From positions 21,856,669 to 21,920,668 of the forward strand of contig NW_004624751.1 of NCBI RefSeq assembly GCF_000247695.1: a stretch of 64,000 bases of DNA. Reading direction: 5' to 3'. Below the pieces are notes generated by a model. That model had not been told where the DNA came from. It made no database searches and saw nothing but the letters and a program-made list of their open reading frames with translations. The translations under genes were made by a program, and so were the position numbers. Positions 34,511 through 46,555 of the stretch are shown here, one piece after another (position 1 is the stretch's first letter; every line of letters starts with the position of its first letter). Source of the stretch: Heterocephalus glaber. Lineage: Eukaryota > Chordata > Mammalia > Rodentia > Bathyergidae.

Positions 34511-34649
34511 TAAGTTTAAAATCCTAATCCCAAGAAGAAATGATTCAAAGGTATTTTCTTACTTTGTTAAGTAAATTGATTTCTCATGGGTTGACATTTC
34601 TTCATAAAATTCCTTGGCACAAAAAATTCTTGGGTACTCATTTTCTCTG

Positions 34650-34725
34650 CAGATCATGTATGTAATTTGTTCAGTCACTGGCATGTAGCAAGTGTTTATT
34701 AAGTACTAGTTATTATTATAAGTAT
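34650..34725 (+). repeat. Possible MIR or L2 3' tail
   Basis: 'cagtcactggcatgtagcaagtgtttattaagtactagttattatta' resembles the shared 3' end of MIR and L2 elements (ctggcacatagtaggtgctcaataaatg). Short, so tentative. Confidence 0.45.
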
Positions 34726-34807
34726 GATAGATTAAAAATTAGATTTAAACTAAAAATCAAACCTGCATCATGGTAACATGAATATATTACTCAAAAAGTT
34801 GTCCCTA

Positions 34808-34893
34808 GGGCCGGGGATTTAACTCAGTGGTTCTGCCGCTTGACTCACAAGCCTAAGGTCCTGCGTTTGGTCCCTGGTACCAAAAAAAAAAGA
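34808..34893 (+). repeat. ID SINE, GGTACC class
   Basis: Body 'gggccggggatttaactcagtggttctgccgcttgactcacaagcctaaggtcctgcgtttggtccctggtacc' plus A-tail. Flanked by related 15-mers at about 34794-34808 (AAAAAGTTGTCCCTA) and 34893-34909 (AAAAAACTTGTCTCTA). Confidence 0.93.
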
Positions 34894-36414
34894 AAAAAAC
34901 TTGTCTCTACTTATGTCCTCCTGTTAAACTTGAATGACTACACTCAAATTGTTAATAGGGTGAAATAGGTGGGTGCTGAGTAGCTGAGGCTAATCAATGG
35001 GTATACAATTTCAGTTATGCAAGATAAATAATTTCTGGAAATCTGCTGTATGTTTTATCTATATAATAATGCTGAATTGTGCACTTTAAAATCTGTTAAT
35101 AGGATAGACCTCATGTCAAGTGTTCTCACCGGTAAACATTTTCAAAAAACTGCATGGAGTGACAGCAGCAGAGTTCATAGTCCCTGCTCCTTAAGTGCTT
35201 TCTTACTCTGAAATTCAGTGCAGTACTATTTGGTACGGTTTTCAAAGGTTTTCCCTGTATTTCTTCATCATCCATATTAGACCCTTTCCAGCTATGCTTA
35301 GAGGGGGGTAGAGAGAGTAGTTGAGAGTCAGGAGATGTGGGCTCCTGATTTAGTCCCACCACTGCGTGTTGCTAATTAAATACAATTTAGTCTTCTGCTA
35401 GCTAGATTTCCTATCTATAGCCAGGGATAGTGCTTGTACCTCAGTAGAATGTTGTGAATAGAAAATAAGGACACAAAATTTATTGACAAATATAAGAATA
35501 AAACTTTTCAAAAAGCAGTATTTAGATAGTGTATTAGTCCCCTTTTTTGCACCTAAAAAAAGAAGAAAAGAGGAAAGAGAAAAAGAAAAAAGAGAAATTC
35601 CTGTCATTTCAAAATGCAGTCAGAACTGTGTTAAGGACTTGAAAAACTGATCTTATGTTCACTATCAGCTTTAATGGCATAGTTTTCTAACTGCCATTAA
35701 AAAAAAATCTACCTTAACTGTACAAATATGGATGGCAGATTACAAAAAAAGTAAGGATTAAGGTAAGAGAGACCACAAATACATGCATATTCATTTTTCT
35801 GTACGTTAACTATTAACCCACCAAAAGACACTCATGTCTAAGAGACATATCATCTTCTTTTCTTTCTCCATCTCCCATCTCTTCTTGATTTCTCTACAAA
35901 TTTTCTAAACTTTGCAGAAGCTGTTTTTGCATATTAAACTTAAGACAGCTTCAAATGGAGGTACAAAAAGCCCTGCTAAACTACTTTGTCCAATGAGAGG
36001 TAAAGTATATCACTTACCACATTATTATTTTTCAAAAAGCTATTATGTAAATATACAGGCTTATCTGAGCTTAAATAGTGTGAGTCAAGCATGCTCTGAA
36101 AGCAAATACATATACATCTACTGAAGCAATGGTCACCGCTGCCTCACTTTAACAGAGAATTGCATACCCTCACTTACAGGGCAAAGAAGGAACCATATGT
36201 CTATTTTAGTGACTCCATTCTGAGATGGTGCACTCATTCCTTTTATTATATTTTCAAATAAATACATATGGGACCCATCAGATGTCAACAGTGGCTCAGA
36301 AAAAAAAGTGTACGAATTAGTCACACTGGCACACAGGGCTCAGGAACAATGAACGGTACTCTGGAAGACCCTTGAACACAAGCCTATTTGCCTCTTAATC
36401 CAAATGAATAATTA

Positions 36415-36454
36415 ATGATAATTATCATGCTGCAGTTATTATCTGTGATAATAA
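36415..36454. promoter_or_regulatory. Paired GATA palindromes
   Basis: ATGATAATTATCAT (36415-36428) is a perfect 14-bp palindrome of two back-to-back GATA cores. Seven bases later TTATTATC-TGT-GATAATAA (36436-36454) is a perfect 8-bp inverted repeat with two more GATA cores. Just upstream is TTAATCC (OTX/PITX-like) and AATAATTAAT. GATA factors can bind palindromic double sites, so this is a plausible enhancer element; function is inferred only. Confidence 0.35.
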
Positions 36455-37107
36455 TATATCCGTAAGGTGAATAAATTCAATCTGCTACTATGCAGAAATG
36501 GCAACTCATAATATTCTTAAGAAATACAGATACAATTATCACTATTAATGGTCAAGGAGAAAAAGAGATTTTTATATAAGGAATTACAGCAAAAGGTCTA
36601 AAGTAGGGTGGAAATGAATCCTCCTGATCATTTTTTTTTCCACAGCCATCATCGCCGTGGGCCTGTTGTGGTGATGGTAGGGTTCCCACTATTGTAGGCA
36701 GGATCCATTTAAGTAAAAGCTTTCCTATGCACTGTACACTAATCTTCCCAGAACATTTCCATTACTGCTCTTTAGAATATGACTCTGGTTAAGTTTAAGA
36801 TCTTGTGAAGGGCAGGTGAAACAGGTTAGGACAGGGTAGGGTGGTTGGGCCACCAACTTTATAACTTGACACTAAAAGAAAAAAAATAAGGCAAGCAAAA
36901 TAAGATGTGAAAAACTTGGTTATTTGACTGGTGGCAGTTGGAGGCAGCACTGATTCATGGTGGGTTATAGATGGTTGCTGCTCTTTTTTAAATGCCCTAA
37001 TGGCTTAGGGTCAACTAGTGAAATGGAAAGTAATTGCGGCCTGTGACCTAATCCTTCCCCCTAGTGCTCATCACTGTCAGGAGACAACCTGCTTGGCTCC
37101 ATCACTG

Positions 37108-37155
37108 TGGGTGTAGTGTGCACTTGTGCAAAACCAGGCACACTATTTACACCCA
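37108..37155. other. Imperfect hairpin
   Basis: Left arm TGGGTGTA-GTGTGC (37108-37121) pairs with right arm GCACAC-TATT-TACACCCA (37138-37155): 14 paired bases, a 4-base bulge and a 16-base loop. No link to a known RNA family; could be chance. Confidence 0.5.
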
Positions 37156-37179
37156 CGTGCCCTTTTTCTAAAAGTGAGG

Positions 37180-38080
37180 TCTGTTCAGGTATAATTTACA
37201 GAAAGTAAAAATTACTCATGTTTTATTTATAATTTTTAAGTTTTGAAAAAACTATACAGTCTTGTCATTTTCATCATAGTTTAGATATAGATTATTTCCA
37301 TCACCCAAAGACTCTTTCATGCTTCGATGTCATCAATCCCTCCTTCACTTCTAGCTTCTAATAACAATCTGTTACTTTTTGCCTTTTTTGGAATGTCACT
37401 TAGATTCAATCATAGAGAGCATTTTTTTATGTCTGACTTCTTTCACTTAATATGTTGCTTTTAAGATTCGTCTGTGTTGTTGCATTTATTAAAAGTTTGT
37501 TCATTTTCATTTACAATGGTCCATTGTTTGGTCTTATCACAATCTGTCTACATACCCATCAGTTAATGTATATTTGGACTTTTTCCAGTTTTTAACGATT
37601 ATGAATAAGGCTTTACTGATAGGTATTTGTGTCAATATATTTTCATTTTTCTTGGGCAAAATACTTAGAAAGGGGATTAATAGGTCAAAAGGTAAATGCA
37701 CATTTACATTTGATACACTTTATATTCTAGTAGCAGTAGATGAACACTCCAGTTACTCTGGATCCTCCCCAAAATGTGAAACTGTCAGTTTAAACCTTTT
37801 TATTATTCTGAGATATAGTAACATCTCACTGTGGCTTGAATTTTCATTTTGTTATTGATCAGTGATGGCAAATACCTTTTTCATATATTTATTTAGCAAC
37901 TGAATATCTTGTTTGGTAAGTTGTTAAAGTCTTTTTTCCATTAAAAAAAACTTGGGCTGTATGTCTATTTATTGTGCTGTGGGAATATTTTATTTGTTAT
38001 GGATGCCAGTACTATAGGTTTTGCAAATGTTTTTTCCTATTCTGGGATTTATGTTATCATTTGTGGAGAGTGGTTCAAAG
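37180..38080 (-). repeat. Old L1 (L1M-type) 3' region
   Basis: The plus strand reads 'ggtataatttacagaaagtaaa', 'tagattcaatcatagagagc', 'tgtctgacttctttcacttaatatg', 'acatacccatcagttaatg', 'gaataaggctttactgatag', 'tcttgggcaaaatacttagaaaggggattaataggtcaaaagg' and 'gatgccagtactataggttttgcaaatg'. This is an ancient L1 3' end read backwards. The 94-codon frame at 37574-37858 is inside it. Confidence 0.85.
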
Positions 38081-38179
38081 GGCAAATGTTTTTAGAAGTT
38101 TTTGGAGCCTGTGTGAATTTAGCAAGTAAATAAAATGGAGAAAAAAATGCAGATTAAAATATCTTCTTTCCAAATAAAT

Positions 38180-38330
38180 CACTCATATTTATTGAGCCCC
38201 ACTACACATCAGATGCTATACTAAGCCTATCAAAGTATGTAAGAACTGACTTTAAAAAATAATTGAGCAGCTTGTACAATTAAATGCCATTTTATAGAGC
38301 ATTATTCCAACACTACTATAACTTAATATT
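38180..38330 (-). repeat. Possible MIR/L2 3' end
   Basis: 'actcatatttattgagccccactacacatcagatgctatactaagcc' resembles a reversed MIR or L2 terminus (atttattgagcacctactatgtgccaggcac). The remainder is too diverged to confirm. Confidence 0.5.
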
Positions 38331-38685
38331 TTTACCTGAGAAAAATATTTAACTGCATAATATGACTGTGAGAATAACTTTCCTTTGATGAAATATTATG
38401 TTTATTTGAATTATACCATTTGTAACCTTCATACCATTGAAGTATATAAGCAGAAAATTCACCAGTTATTTTGTATATTTGTATGTTAGCATCAGAAAAA
38501 GTATACTTTTATTTGACATGGGTAGAATAAACCTGAAGTATTAGACTAAAACTGTAATACAGTTAACTAGAGAATGCTTAACAACCGGATTTTAAACGTT
38601 ATTTTTCAATAGTAATATTTACTAAAAAGTTACTATGAAACTCTCAAGTTTTTTACTCAAAGTTCTCATAGTCTCATGAAAAATA
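38331..38685. other. Unassigned AT-rich sequence
   Basis: No gene or repeat recognised. Confidence 0.4.
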
Positions 38686-38700
38686 CTAAGTATATTTCTT

Positions 38701-38793
38701 TCTTTCTTTTTTTTTTTTTTGGTACTGAGGATTGAACTCAGGACCTGCGCTTTCGAGGCAGGTGGCGGCACCACTGAGCTAAATCCCTGGTCC
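38701..38793 (-). repeat. ID SINE, GGTAC class, with target-site duplication
   Basis: CTTT/T-tract, then 'ggtactgaggattgaactcaggacctgcgctttcgaggcaggtggcggcaccactgagctaaatccctggtcc'. Flanked by CTAAGTATATTTCTT (38686-38700) and CTAAGAATATCTCTT (38794-38808). Confidence 0.93.
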
Positions 38794-38808
38794 CTAAGAA
38801 TATCTCTT

Positions 38809-39885
38809 ATACTTGATTAGTTAAGCAAATGAGAAGGACTATCAAGCCCACTGTTTCATCAATGTTTAAAATTTTATCCTTTTCTCTCTTTTTTATACTA
38901 TATCTAATTCTCTTATATTTACTTGGCTTTTCTTTGAATATGTTTTTTTAACAGTAGTTCAAATGCTAATTTGATTTCCATCAATGAAAGTTTATCTTTG
39001 TAGAATCAGATTTTTTGTCTCAAAAAAACTATTTTCACATTCTAATCTTGTTTAAAAATGTAAGCATTAAAAACCTCAAAAGATAAAAAATTAATTTATT
39101 TTCACTTTGAAAAGGAAAGAAAATAGCTCCTTTCAGAGGTATCCTGATGAAGTATTAAGTTCTGTTTTAACCTCTGTTGAAGAAAAAAATTTTTACAGTG
39201 AGAGAGCTTGTTAGTTATTGGATAGGAGATCATAAGGGAATGGAAGTTCATGTCCTTGAGGCCTTTTGCTCTTGACAACGGGGAAAAAATTTTAAAATTT
39301 TAAAGGAAAGGTACTGTTATGACATATAATTATTTCACTTTCCCTCCTGACTTGCACCATGCTCATTATGAAATCACCCTACTTCATTGGTTTAAAATGA
39401 CTCAGCAGGGCTTGGAAGAATGAAACATGTCACCAGACCCAGAACAGCTTGAATATGATTTATCTTTAGACAAGTATATGTTTTCCTAGTTTGAGACAAA
39501 CTTTAAGTTCTTATTGGGTCTAACAGAATGACAATTCATTTAAAAATTGCTAATAATATGAATCAATATTGTGATGCCCTTCTGTTACAGTTTCTGAAGT
39601 AAGACATGGTATTGAGTATCTGATGTTTAAATGTCAGCTTTGCACAAGAAAAATTGCTTCTTTTTTCCATATTATTTGAATAATGGACTAATCAATATAG
39701 AATCACAGATGATAAAGGACAGATTGAACTAGTCCTTTTTTAGTGAGTTGAAAAATTAATTTTGAAAGACCTTCAAAAGTGAATCCTTAATCCTATTTAT
39801 CGTTTAAGTCAATTATTCAAAAATACTCAAAACCAGAAACTGTCTTCTAATGTTTATGTTTAAATATGGCTTAAGTTGAACTTTT
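38809..39885. other. Unassigned AT-rich sequence
   Basis: No gene or repeat recognised over about 1.1 kb. Confidence 0.4.
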
Positions 39886-39889
39886 CCAC

Positions 39890-40330
39890 AGCCACTGTTC
39901 TCTGTGTTGAGGCCCTGCACATCCAAGGACTGTAAGTTTCCCTCCAGCTTTCTCCAGTGTTTTAGTCATCTTGGTGACAGAGTTCTGAATCTGCCTGGAT
40001 TATTCTTTTCTCTTTTACAGACCCGAATACAGGGCAGTGCATCATGATAAAGGGTTGACCAGAAGTGATTAATGTGGATGAAGTGATTACATTTGTCCCC
40101 CTTCATATTTGAATTGTTTTGCAAAAATTACAGCCCCCTGCTGTTAAGATACTGCTAGTTTATTACCTACTGTGAACCTCTGATCATTTCTGATTTGCAC
40201 TTTCTTGGTGTTGGCACCTTGGCTTATCATCTAAGTGGATATGTTACAGAGCACACACCCATTTACTTGCCAGCTTATCGTTCTGCACTTTGAAACTCCG
40301 TATTGGTTTCTCTCCCTTTCTTTTCTCAAT
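39890..40330 (-). repeat. Possible L3/CR1 LINE 3' region
   Basis: Phrases such as 'gacagagttctgaatctgcctgg', 'cagggcagtgcatcatg', 'ttacagccccctgctgttaag', 'ttattacctactgtgaacctctgatcatttctgatttgcactttc' line up loosely, in order, with the reversed mammalian L3/CR1 LINE text (ancient, pre-mammalian family). Match is by memory of the family only. Confidence 0.4.
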
Positions 40331-40449
40331 AGAGTCACTCAGAAGTAGAATTCTATCTTTTGGTGTTATGGAAGGACTTGGTGGGTTGGAACAATTTTTA
40401 TGGGCTTTTTTCTTCAGTATAATCTTTCTGTAATTAAAAACACAGTATG

Positions 40450-40554
40450 GCGCCAGGGATTCAGCTCAGTGGCACTGCCACCTGCCTTGCAAGCACAAGG
40501 TCCCAAGTTTGATTCCTGGTACCAAAAAACAAAAACAAACAAAACAAACAAACA
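40450..40554 (+). repeat. ID SINE, GGTACC class, with target-site duplication
   Basis: Body 'cgccagggattcagctcagtggcactgccacctgccttgcaagcacaaggtcccaagtttgattcctggtacc', then a long (CAAA)n-like tail. Flanked by AAAAACACAGTATG at 40436-40449 and 40555-40568. Confidence 0.95.
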
Positions 40555-40569
40555 AAAAACACAGTATGA

Positions 40570-41635
40570 CAACTAAAAGATTCCTGACAGAGTTCCAGAC
40601 ATCACTGAGAAGCACTGAGAGTATGAGATGAAGCCAGCACCACAGAGAGCATCATTACATTAGAGATGAAGTTTGTGATGGAGGAATTTGAAATTCTGAA
40701 TTCCTATAGCAAAGAAATGTAAGGCATAAACTAACTGGGTGCCAGTGTTTTACTTGCTATTTTGATCACTTTTCAATCCTCATATACTTTCTAAACTATA
40801 ATTTTTATGATTACTAAGTAAATTATAACTTGTGTTCCATACATAGGCCCTTTAGAATATATTCACTAACTAAACCCATCTGTACTATTAAGATTAAATA
40901 TTAATATTTCTTTAACATATCTTGAAAAATACATGTTACCTCTTAAATATAAACTTTGGTTGATCTGAAGAGCCTTTTGAAAATTTTCACAAATACTTTC
41001 TGTGGAGTTAAAGTAATAGTTGTGTCATGCATAGATATTTTCATAAACTAATCTCTTCATTTCTCAAAGTACATGTGCTACCTGACATATGTAGAAATGA
41101 TGCTACTGTGATAATGATAATGCAGAATTTAATGCTTTGAGGTAATATATTTTCTCTGAACCCTTAGGTCCTCTTACTTGGGAGAATGCATTTTTGATCA
41201 AATAAGCCCTGAACTGCCTGTCCAAAGTTAGTGGAGCAGTTGTAGAGGTGAAATAGATGAAACATATGGAAATAAAATGTACAAATTTTTATAATTTAAA
41301 AACTTTATAATGTTATAGGAAGTCTTTGGGAATGTGAGGATCACTAAGTTTGTTACTGAGTGGACAAGTTAAAAACTGTACACTTGAGCCTGCACATCTG
41401 CCTCCCCATTTACAATTATATTATTGACATCTATCTTGGTAATAGGAAGTGGTCTAACATGTGGCACCTGCAGCACATATTCAGAGTCATGCTTTATTTT
41501 TGTAACAGCCTGGGGCAAGATGACCTAATTTTGACTTTCACCATAGTTGCCTTGAGTCAAAACTGTGTGATAAGTGCATTTGTATTTGGCTCTTTCCATC
41601 TTTCTTTCTTGACTCCTGTCCTTTCATCTACCCAG
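40570..41635. other. Unassigned sequence
   Basis: No gene or repeat recognised. The plus frame at 41360-41641 has no recognisable domain. Confidence 0.4.
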
Positions 41636-41639
41636 ACCT

Positions 41640-41870
41640 AGTAGTCCTCAGTTGCTTAGTATTCTCAGACAATTTGCTGTTTGCTCAGAATTTTCCACTA
41701 AACCCTTACAGCCTGGCCTTCCCTTCTTCCCAGGATCCTCTACTCCATCTCTTTTCCTCCACTCCATCCAAATGAATCTGTCCTGCTTTCCATATATTAG
41801 ATGGTGGGAGCTAAAATGATTTTTATAAGATTTAAGTCATCAAATTCTCTACCTTCAATGATTAGTGTTT
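41640..41870 (+). repeat. Possible L2 LINE fragment
   Basis: C/T-rich text followed by 'gggagctaaaatgatttttataagatttaagtcatcaaattctctacc', similar to the L2 segment (aatgatctttttaaaa-ataaatcagatcatgtcact). Weak. Confidence 0.35.
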
Positions 41871-44037
41871 AGAGAATTCACACACTCTTGCAGAGTTGAT
41901 GGGAAGTATTTTGGGTTTAGAGGGATTTGAATTTGTGCATATTGTGTTATGTATCCAAGTACTTGCTTATACAGATTTGGCTAACTCAGAAGTATGATTG
42001 ACAGTAAAGCAAGAAAGCAGTTGACTTTTTCACAGCATATGGCATGCCTTTCTCTCAAAGTGGTGGTTTTCAAAAATAATTTCAATGTAGTATTTATTGA
42101 CATGGGCACTTTTAATACGATGATACAAATCCTTTAAAGAAACCAGTGAAACAGAGAACGAAGCCAATAGATTGGAGAGGGTCAGTGTTGTTGCTTCCTC
42201 ATCAACCAGTCAGGTGGGCTCCATCCTGATGGCACCATCCTTAAGCTAGTTCCCTCTGATGTTAGAACCTGTAATCAATTCCAGACTAATAGCCCATACG
42301 ACTGATTAGTGCCTTAATTGTTTTGGGAACACTATACTTCTAGAATATTTACTCTTGGCATTTGTCAGCTGAAGGGAAAATTCACTGGCTAAGAATACTT
42401 ACCTTTCATACGCACATATGAAACACGTACAGAGACAGATGCAAAGGACCCCAGGAATGCTAAGAAAGACACTGCTAACTATGTATTTGACAAAGTCAAG
42501 GGAGACCTTCCCTGAGGAGATGATACTCCTCAGGAGTAGATGGAAAGAGGGAGATCCAAAGTTAGGGGGAATTTCCAATATGTGGAATGCTGTGAATTCA
42601 TTCATTTGCATGGGCATACAAGAATTTAAAATATGAAACTCAGCTAATTTCATAATTCTCTTCAAACCAACACAGGGAGCCAGTTCTCTTCCTTCATATC
42701 TCTTCTGGCTCTGTGCATAATACTGTACCTTGGCCTTCACCAGTAGCTTGCTTATTCTGCTTATTAGTATATCAGTATATCAACAGTATCCTTATATTTT
42801 CATAAAACATCTCATAGAATGTCCTAAATATTTCTTATAGAATATAATACAGGAATAATATATAATCAATATACAATGTGTCCTATAATAAAAACAAAAT
42901 ATTTATACTAGTATAATATGAAATTTTCTCTTTAGAAGATAGTTATCACCTAGTTATGTTTTCAAAATTCCTTTGATATATAAGTACTCATATACCCTTA
43001 AGTAGAGCACTTTTATCTCTATATTATCTTTTAAAAATACAGTTCTTGACATTGTCAGCTATGAACTTTTTTCTGTTATTTCTTAGAGGTCTGGATATAA
43101 AAGTCCAAGGGCACATTTCATTCAGAGAACTGGACAAGAATGTTACATTCTGGGACACTGACATTCCACCCAGAAAATTATGATGGGTTGGAAAATGTGA
43201 ATTCAAGTTATAGCAGAGAAGTGGCTGCAATGATACACAATCTATTTTGATGGTCTTGAATGTCACATTTCCTTCCCTGTAGAAAGGGGAAAAAAAACCC
43301 TCAACACCTTTAAAATATTGGCCTTTAAGGTTCTTTGATCACATGGATTTTTACTTGGCTTAATTGGAGTTCTCTATTTCTTCTCTTAAGCTACAGTTTC
43401 CACCCATAATTTCATCAAACCCAGATTAGTCTCTGTCATTGATAAACTTCTTCATTATGATCTCATCATTCAGGACATTTTCCCCTACAATTTACCCCAC
43501 AAGATCCTCTCATTTTTCTTCCTATATATTTTTCCATTCATTTTTTTCTTTCTCATGGTTTGAATAAACCCTGAACTCCTTTGCTTTCTCATCATCTGCT
43601 AATTAACATGTTTCCATGGTAACAGGCAGTTGCAAAGCAAAAATCATTTTGTGTACCATCTACTGCCGAGCAACCTCTGGGTCTAGCAAAGAGGGGCCTT
43701 GACCCTATTAAGATAGGAAGACTTCTCTCTGCTTGGCAGGGGAGGATCCGTACATTTCAGAGAAGACCTTTTTCCTAGGGTGAAGAATAAGTCAGTTTGG
43801 AAGTAGTGTATACTTGGACTCAGGCATGCGAAGTCTGCAAGTAGCATAATTGACTGGCCACCACTGTTGTGCTTGGAAATCCGTCACCATGTTTGAATGG
43901 AGGCCACACTTCCTTTGAGCTGCTCCAACCAATAAGTGAGCAGTGCAGGAATGTTAATGTGTGTCTGTTTCTGGGAGACAGAATCCTTTGACAAGCGTTT
44001 TAAGTTTCAATTCTACCAATTAGTCTTGCATAATTTT
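41871..44037. other. Unassigned unique block (2.2 kb)
   Basis: No recognised gene or repeat. It contains the RFX-type X-box at 43610. Opposing frames at 42399-42740 (minus, 113 codons) and 42418-42636 (plus) overlap and have no domain. Confidence 0.4.
43610..43623. promoter_or_regulatory. Perfect RFX X-box motif
   Basis: GTTTCCATGGTAAC, the canonical palindromic X-box recognised by RFX-family transcription factors (consensus GTNRCC-N(0-3)-RGYAAC). It sits between CTAATTAACAT and CAGTTGCAAAG. A 14-base match is unlikely by chance at any given site, though occupancy is inferred. Confidence 0.55.
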
Positions 44038-44055
44038 CCTAGAACAACAATCAAG

Positions 44056-44146
44056 GATTTTTTTTTTTTTTTTTGGTACCGGGGATTGAACTTGGGACCT
44101 TGAGCTTACAAGGCAGGTGTCAGCACCACTGAGCTAAATCCCCAGC
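44056..44146 (-). repeat. ID SINE, GGTACC class, with perfect 18-bp duplication
   Basis: T-tract, 'ggtaccggggattgaacttgggaccttgagcttacaaggcaggtgtcagcaccactgagctaaatccccagc'. Perfect flanking duplication CCTAGAACAACAATCAAG at 44038-44055 and 44147-44164, showing a recent insertion. Confidence 0.96.
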
Positions 44147-44349
44147 CCTAGAACAACAATCAAGACAATTCTACTCAATCATTTTTTGCATCCCTTTCTT
44201 TACAGCGGTCAGAAGGCATTGCCTTCAAACAACTCCAGGCCTCTCTGTTTTATCCCCCATTTGACTTTGCAGCTATTTCCCCTAATGACCCCTCGTGATA
44301 CTTGCTTTTTGCAGGATATAAATCCACACATTATTTAATTTACCTTTGT

Positions 44350-44515
44350 CAATCTCATGGGCTATTTGTAAAGATAAGAAATTGAGCCTCAGGGAGTATA
44401 AACTACTCATTCTGGTCACTAGCTAACTGGTGGCAGAACCCAGCCTTGCCTGCTCTCATGGTCTACTGAACTTTCCTATTGCACCACCTTGCCTAGGAGG
44501 CTTTATGGCCACTTG
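44350..44515 (-). repeat. MIR SINE
   Basis: The plus strand reads 'gtaaagataagaaattgagcctcagggagtataaactactcattctggtcactagctaactggtggcagaacccagccttgcctg' and 'attgcaccacc': reversed MIR core and B-box side. Confidence 0.75.
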
Positions 44516-45500
44516 GCCTAATTCACAATTTCTGTGCAAAAAGGGAAGAGGCAAACATGGAAAAAAAATCAGGAAGGAGGTAAGTAGTTAATAGAAAATG
44601 TTCACCTTTTCCATAGACTAACTTATACTTTAAGCTTTCTTATCTATGTAACCTGCAGGGAGCTGTCTGGCAACATGAATATGTTTTTCTTCTTTTTATT
44701 AAACACCCCTTTTTAGGTAAATCAGAACTGCAGGTGCTGTATCTAGTTTTCAGAGTTACCATGTGAATGTGTGACATTCTCTGGGGAATTTAAGGTCCAG
44801 GAACCAATGAAGAGATCATAACAAGACACAGGCCTTAGATTTTCAGGTGATAGAGTGATCATTGTTTGAAAGTCTTAGCATTACTGAAAAGGCAGCTCTC
44901 CTTGTTTGGATCCCACAGCAGTGTGAATTTTCTGAAGGCAAGAAGGCCTTCTCCTTAGCATGGATAAAAGCAGGCACAGAATGAGGCTGTGGGCTTTGTG
45001 TTACAGTGAGGCCAGCAGCCAAAGCCATGGCAGCCAGCTCCAGGGAAGCTCCCGCAACTGGAGCTGATTCCTAATGAATCAAGATCCCCACAGGGAAGGG
45101 AAGAAAACAAAGGAAGCCTTTGTTTTCATGCTCATCCTTTTTCAATCTTGGCAAAAATGTACAATTTACTGCAATTCACTCTACAACCTGGGGAGGGTTC
45201 AAGAGGACAGGGAGCCTGAGGACCACCCCTGGAGGGGCTTGAAAGAAGTTGTGTCTAAGATCTTTAGCACCAGGAGAACATTGACATGATGCTTTGCTGG
45301 GCATCTGTTCATTTGATTAGAAAACTTTATCCTTCTCAGAGCTGGCCACTGGTGCAGTGGGTGCTACAAGGTGCTATGTAGCTGCCCTTTGACTTTCCAT
45401 GCTCTTCGTTTCTATGGCCAGGGCCCCATTGGTCAATGTGTGATTTATTTGTCCAGAAGGAGTCTACCATAGGATCTCAGCTCATTGATGGAGGCATCCT
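44516..45500. other. Unassigned, partly GC-richer
   Basis: No gene or repeat recognised. Frames at 44843-45028 (minus) and 45074-45289 (plus) have no domains. Confidence 0.4.
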
Positions 45501-45519
45501 CACTTGGTTTTAACCTCTC

Positions 45520-45860
45520 TTAACATTTCTTTGACAGTGTCCTGCTTACCTCTCCAGCTTCATCTCCTGTGCCTTCTTCACAACATGCATTTGATGAAAC
45601 AAAATGCTTTTCATTCTGTAGCTTCCATGATCTTGTTTCCTACATGCCTTTGCTGTTGTTGCTCCTTCTGCAGGTACTGTCTTCTTGTCCTTCACCAATT
45701 CCTCACTTTTTCCTATTTGGTGCATATCTCATTCTATTAAGGCTGAGTTCAGAAGCAGTCTCCGCCATGGAGCCTTCCCTAAACATGCCAAACTCAATTA
45801 CTTCATTCTCTGCACATTTTGGTAATGTTACAGAGCTGAAATTAATTTTTTTCTCTCTGT
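45520..45860 (+). repeat. Probable L2 LINE 3' region
   Basis: The element shows 'ctgcttacctctccagcttcatctcctgtgcc', 'tgcctttgctgttgttgctccttctgcaggtac', 'aattcctcac', 'ttcagaagcagtctccgccatggagccttccctaa'. The order fits L2 3' text. Frames 45504-45740 and 45569-45862 fall in it. Confidence 0.6.
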
Positions 45861-46550
45861 AAATGCAGATTGGGAATTCAACAATTTTTTCCTAAGGACT
45901 ACTAAGTGCTTTGCATTTGAATGATCACTTTCATATATAGCATTTATTGATTTTTTATTTGACATAAAGCCTAGAGAAGATGATTCCTTTGAATTGAGAT
46001 GGATGAATATTGCATTCTGAAATCACTGAACTATTGATTCTTAAGAAGTGATAACTGCGGAGGCAAGGGGCATTTTTAGCTACTGCTCATAAAAAAATCC
46101 TGTTTAATGTCTCTAATTTCCCTAGAAGTTTTGGGAAGATGTTCCTGAAAATTGTGTTCCCTCTTCTAGTTATCCTTTGCCACTCTAGGGCATGAGTTAA
46201 TAATCCATCTCATGGGTCTCATGGAAGCTGCATTATTTGATCACAGGTGTGGTCTCTAAAGGCCTCCAGGGTCAGCAAGGCACAGAGCCCACCTGGTCTC
46301 ATCCTTCACAGCCACCAGAGCTGGGAGCCTCTCAGTCTCAGTCACTTAGGAAGTTGAATGTAGAGCTAACATATCTACATAATGCACAATATACCACTGA
46401 TTAATGCTTATAGAAATTTTGATTTACTTCTTGTGCTGCTCCAACCCATAAGGAGCCTAGGTGGTCAGCTCCATAAAACAACTAGCAATCTGAAAAATAG
46501 ATTTATTTTTCACTAATTCAAGTGTCAAAAAATATCTTTTGAAATTCACA
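45861..46550. other. Unassigned sequence
   Basis: No gene or repeat recognised. Confidence 0.4.
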
Positions 46551-46555
46551 ACTTT

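Larger units (their letters stand above)
34910..37175. other. Unassigned unique block (2.3 kb)
   Basis: No gene or recognised repeat. It contains an A/G-rich tract (35555-35600), the paired GATA palindromes (36415-36454) and a hairpin (37108-37155), annotated separately. Frames at 35126-35362, 35398-35607, 35912-36124 and 36133-36324 have no domains. Confidence 0.4.
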
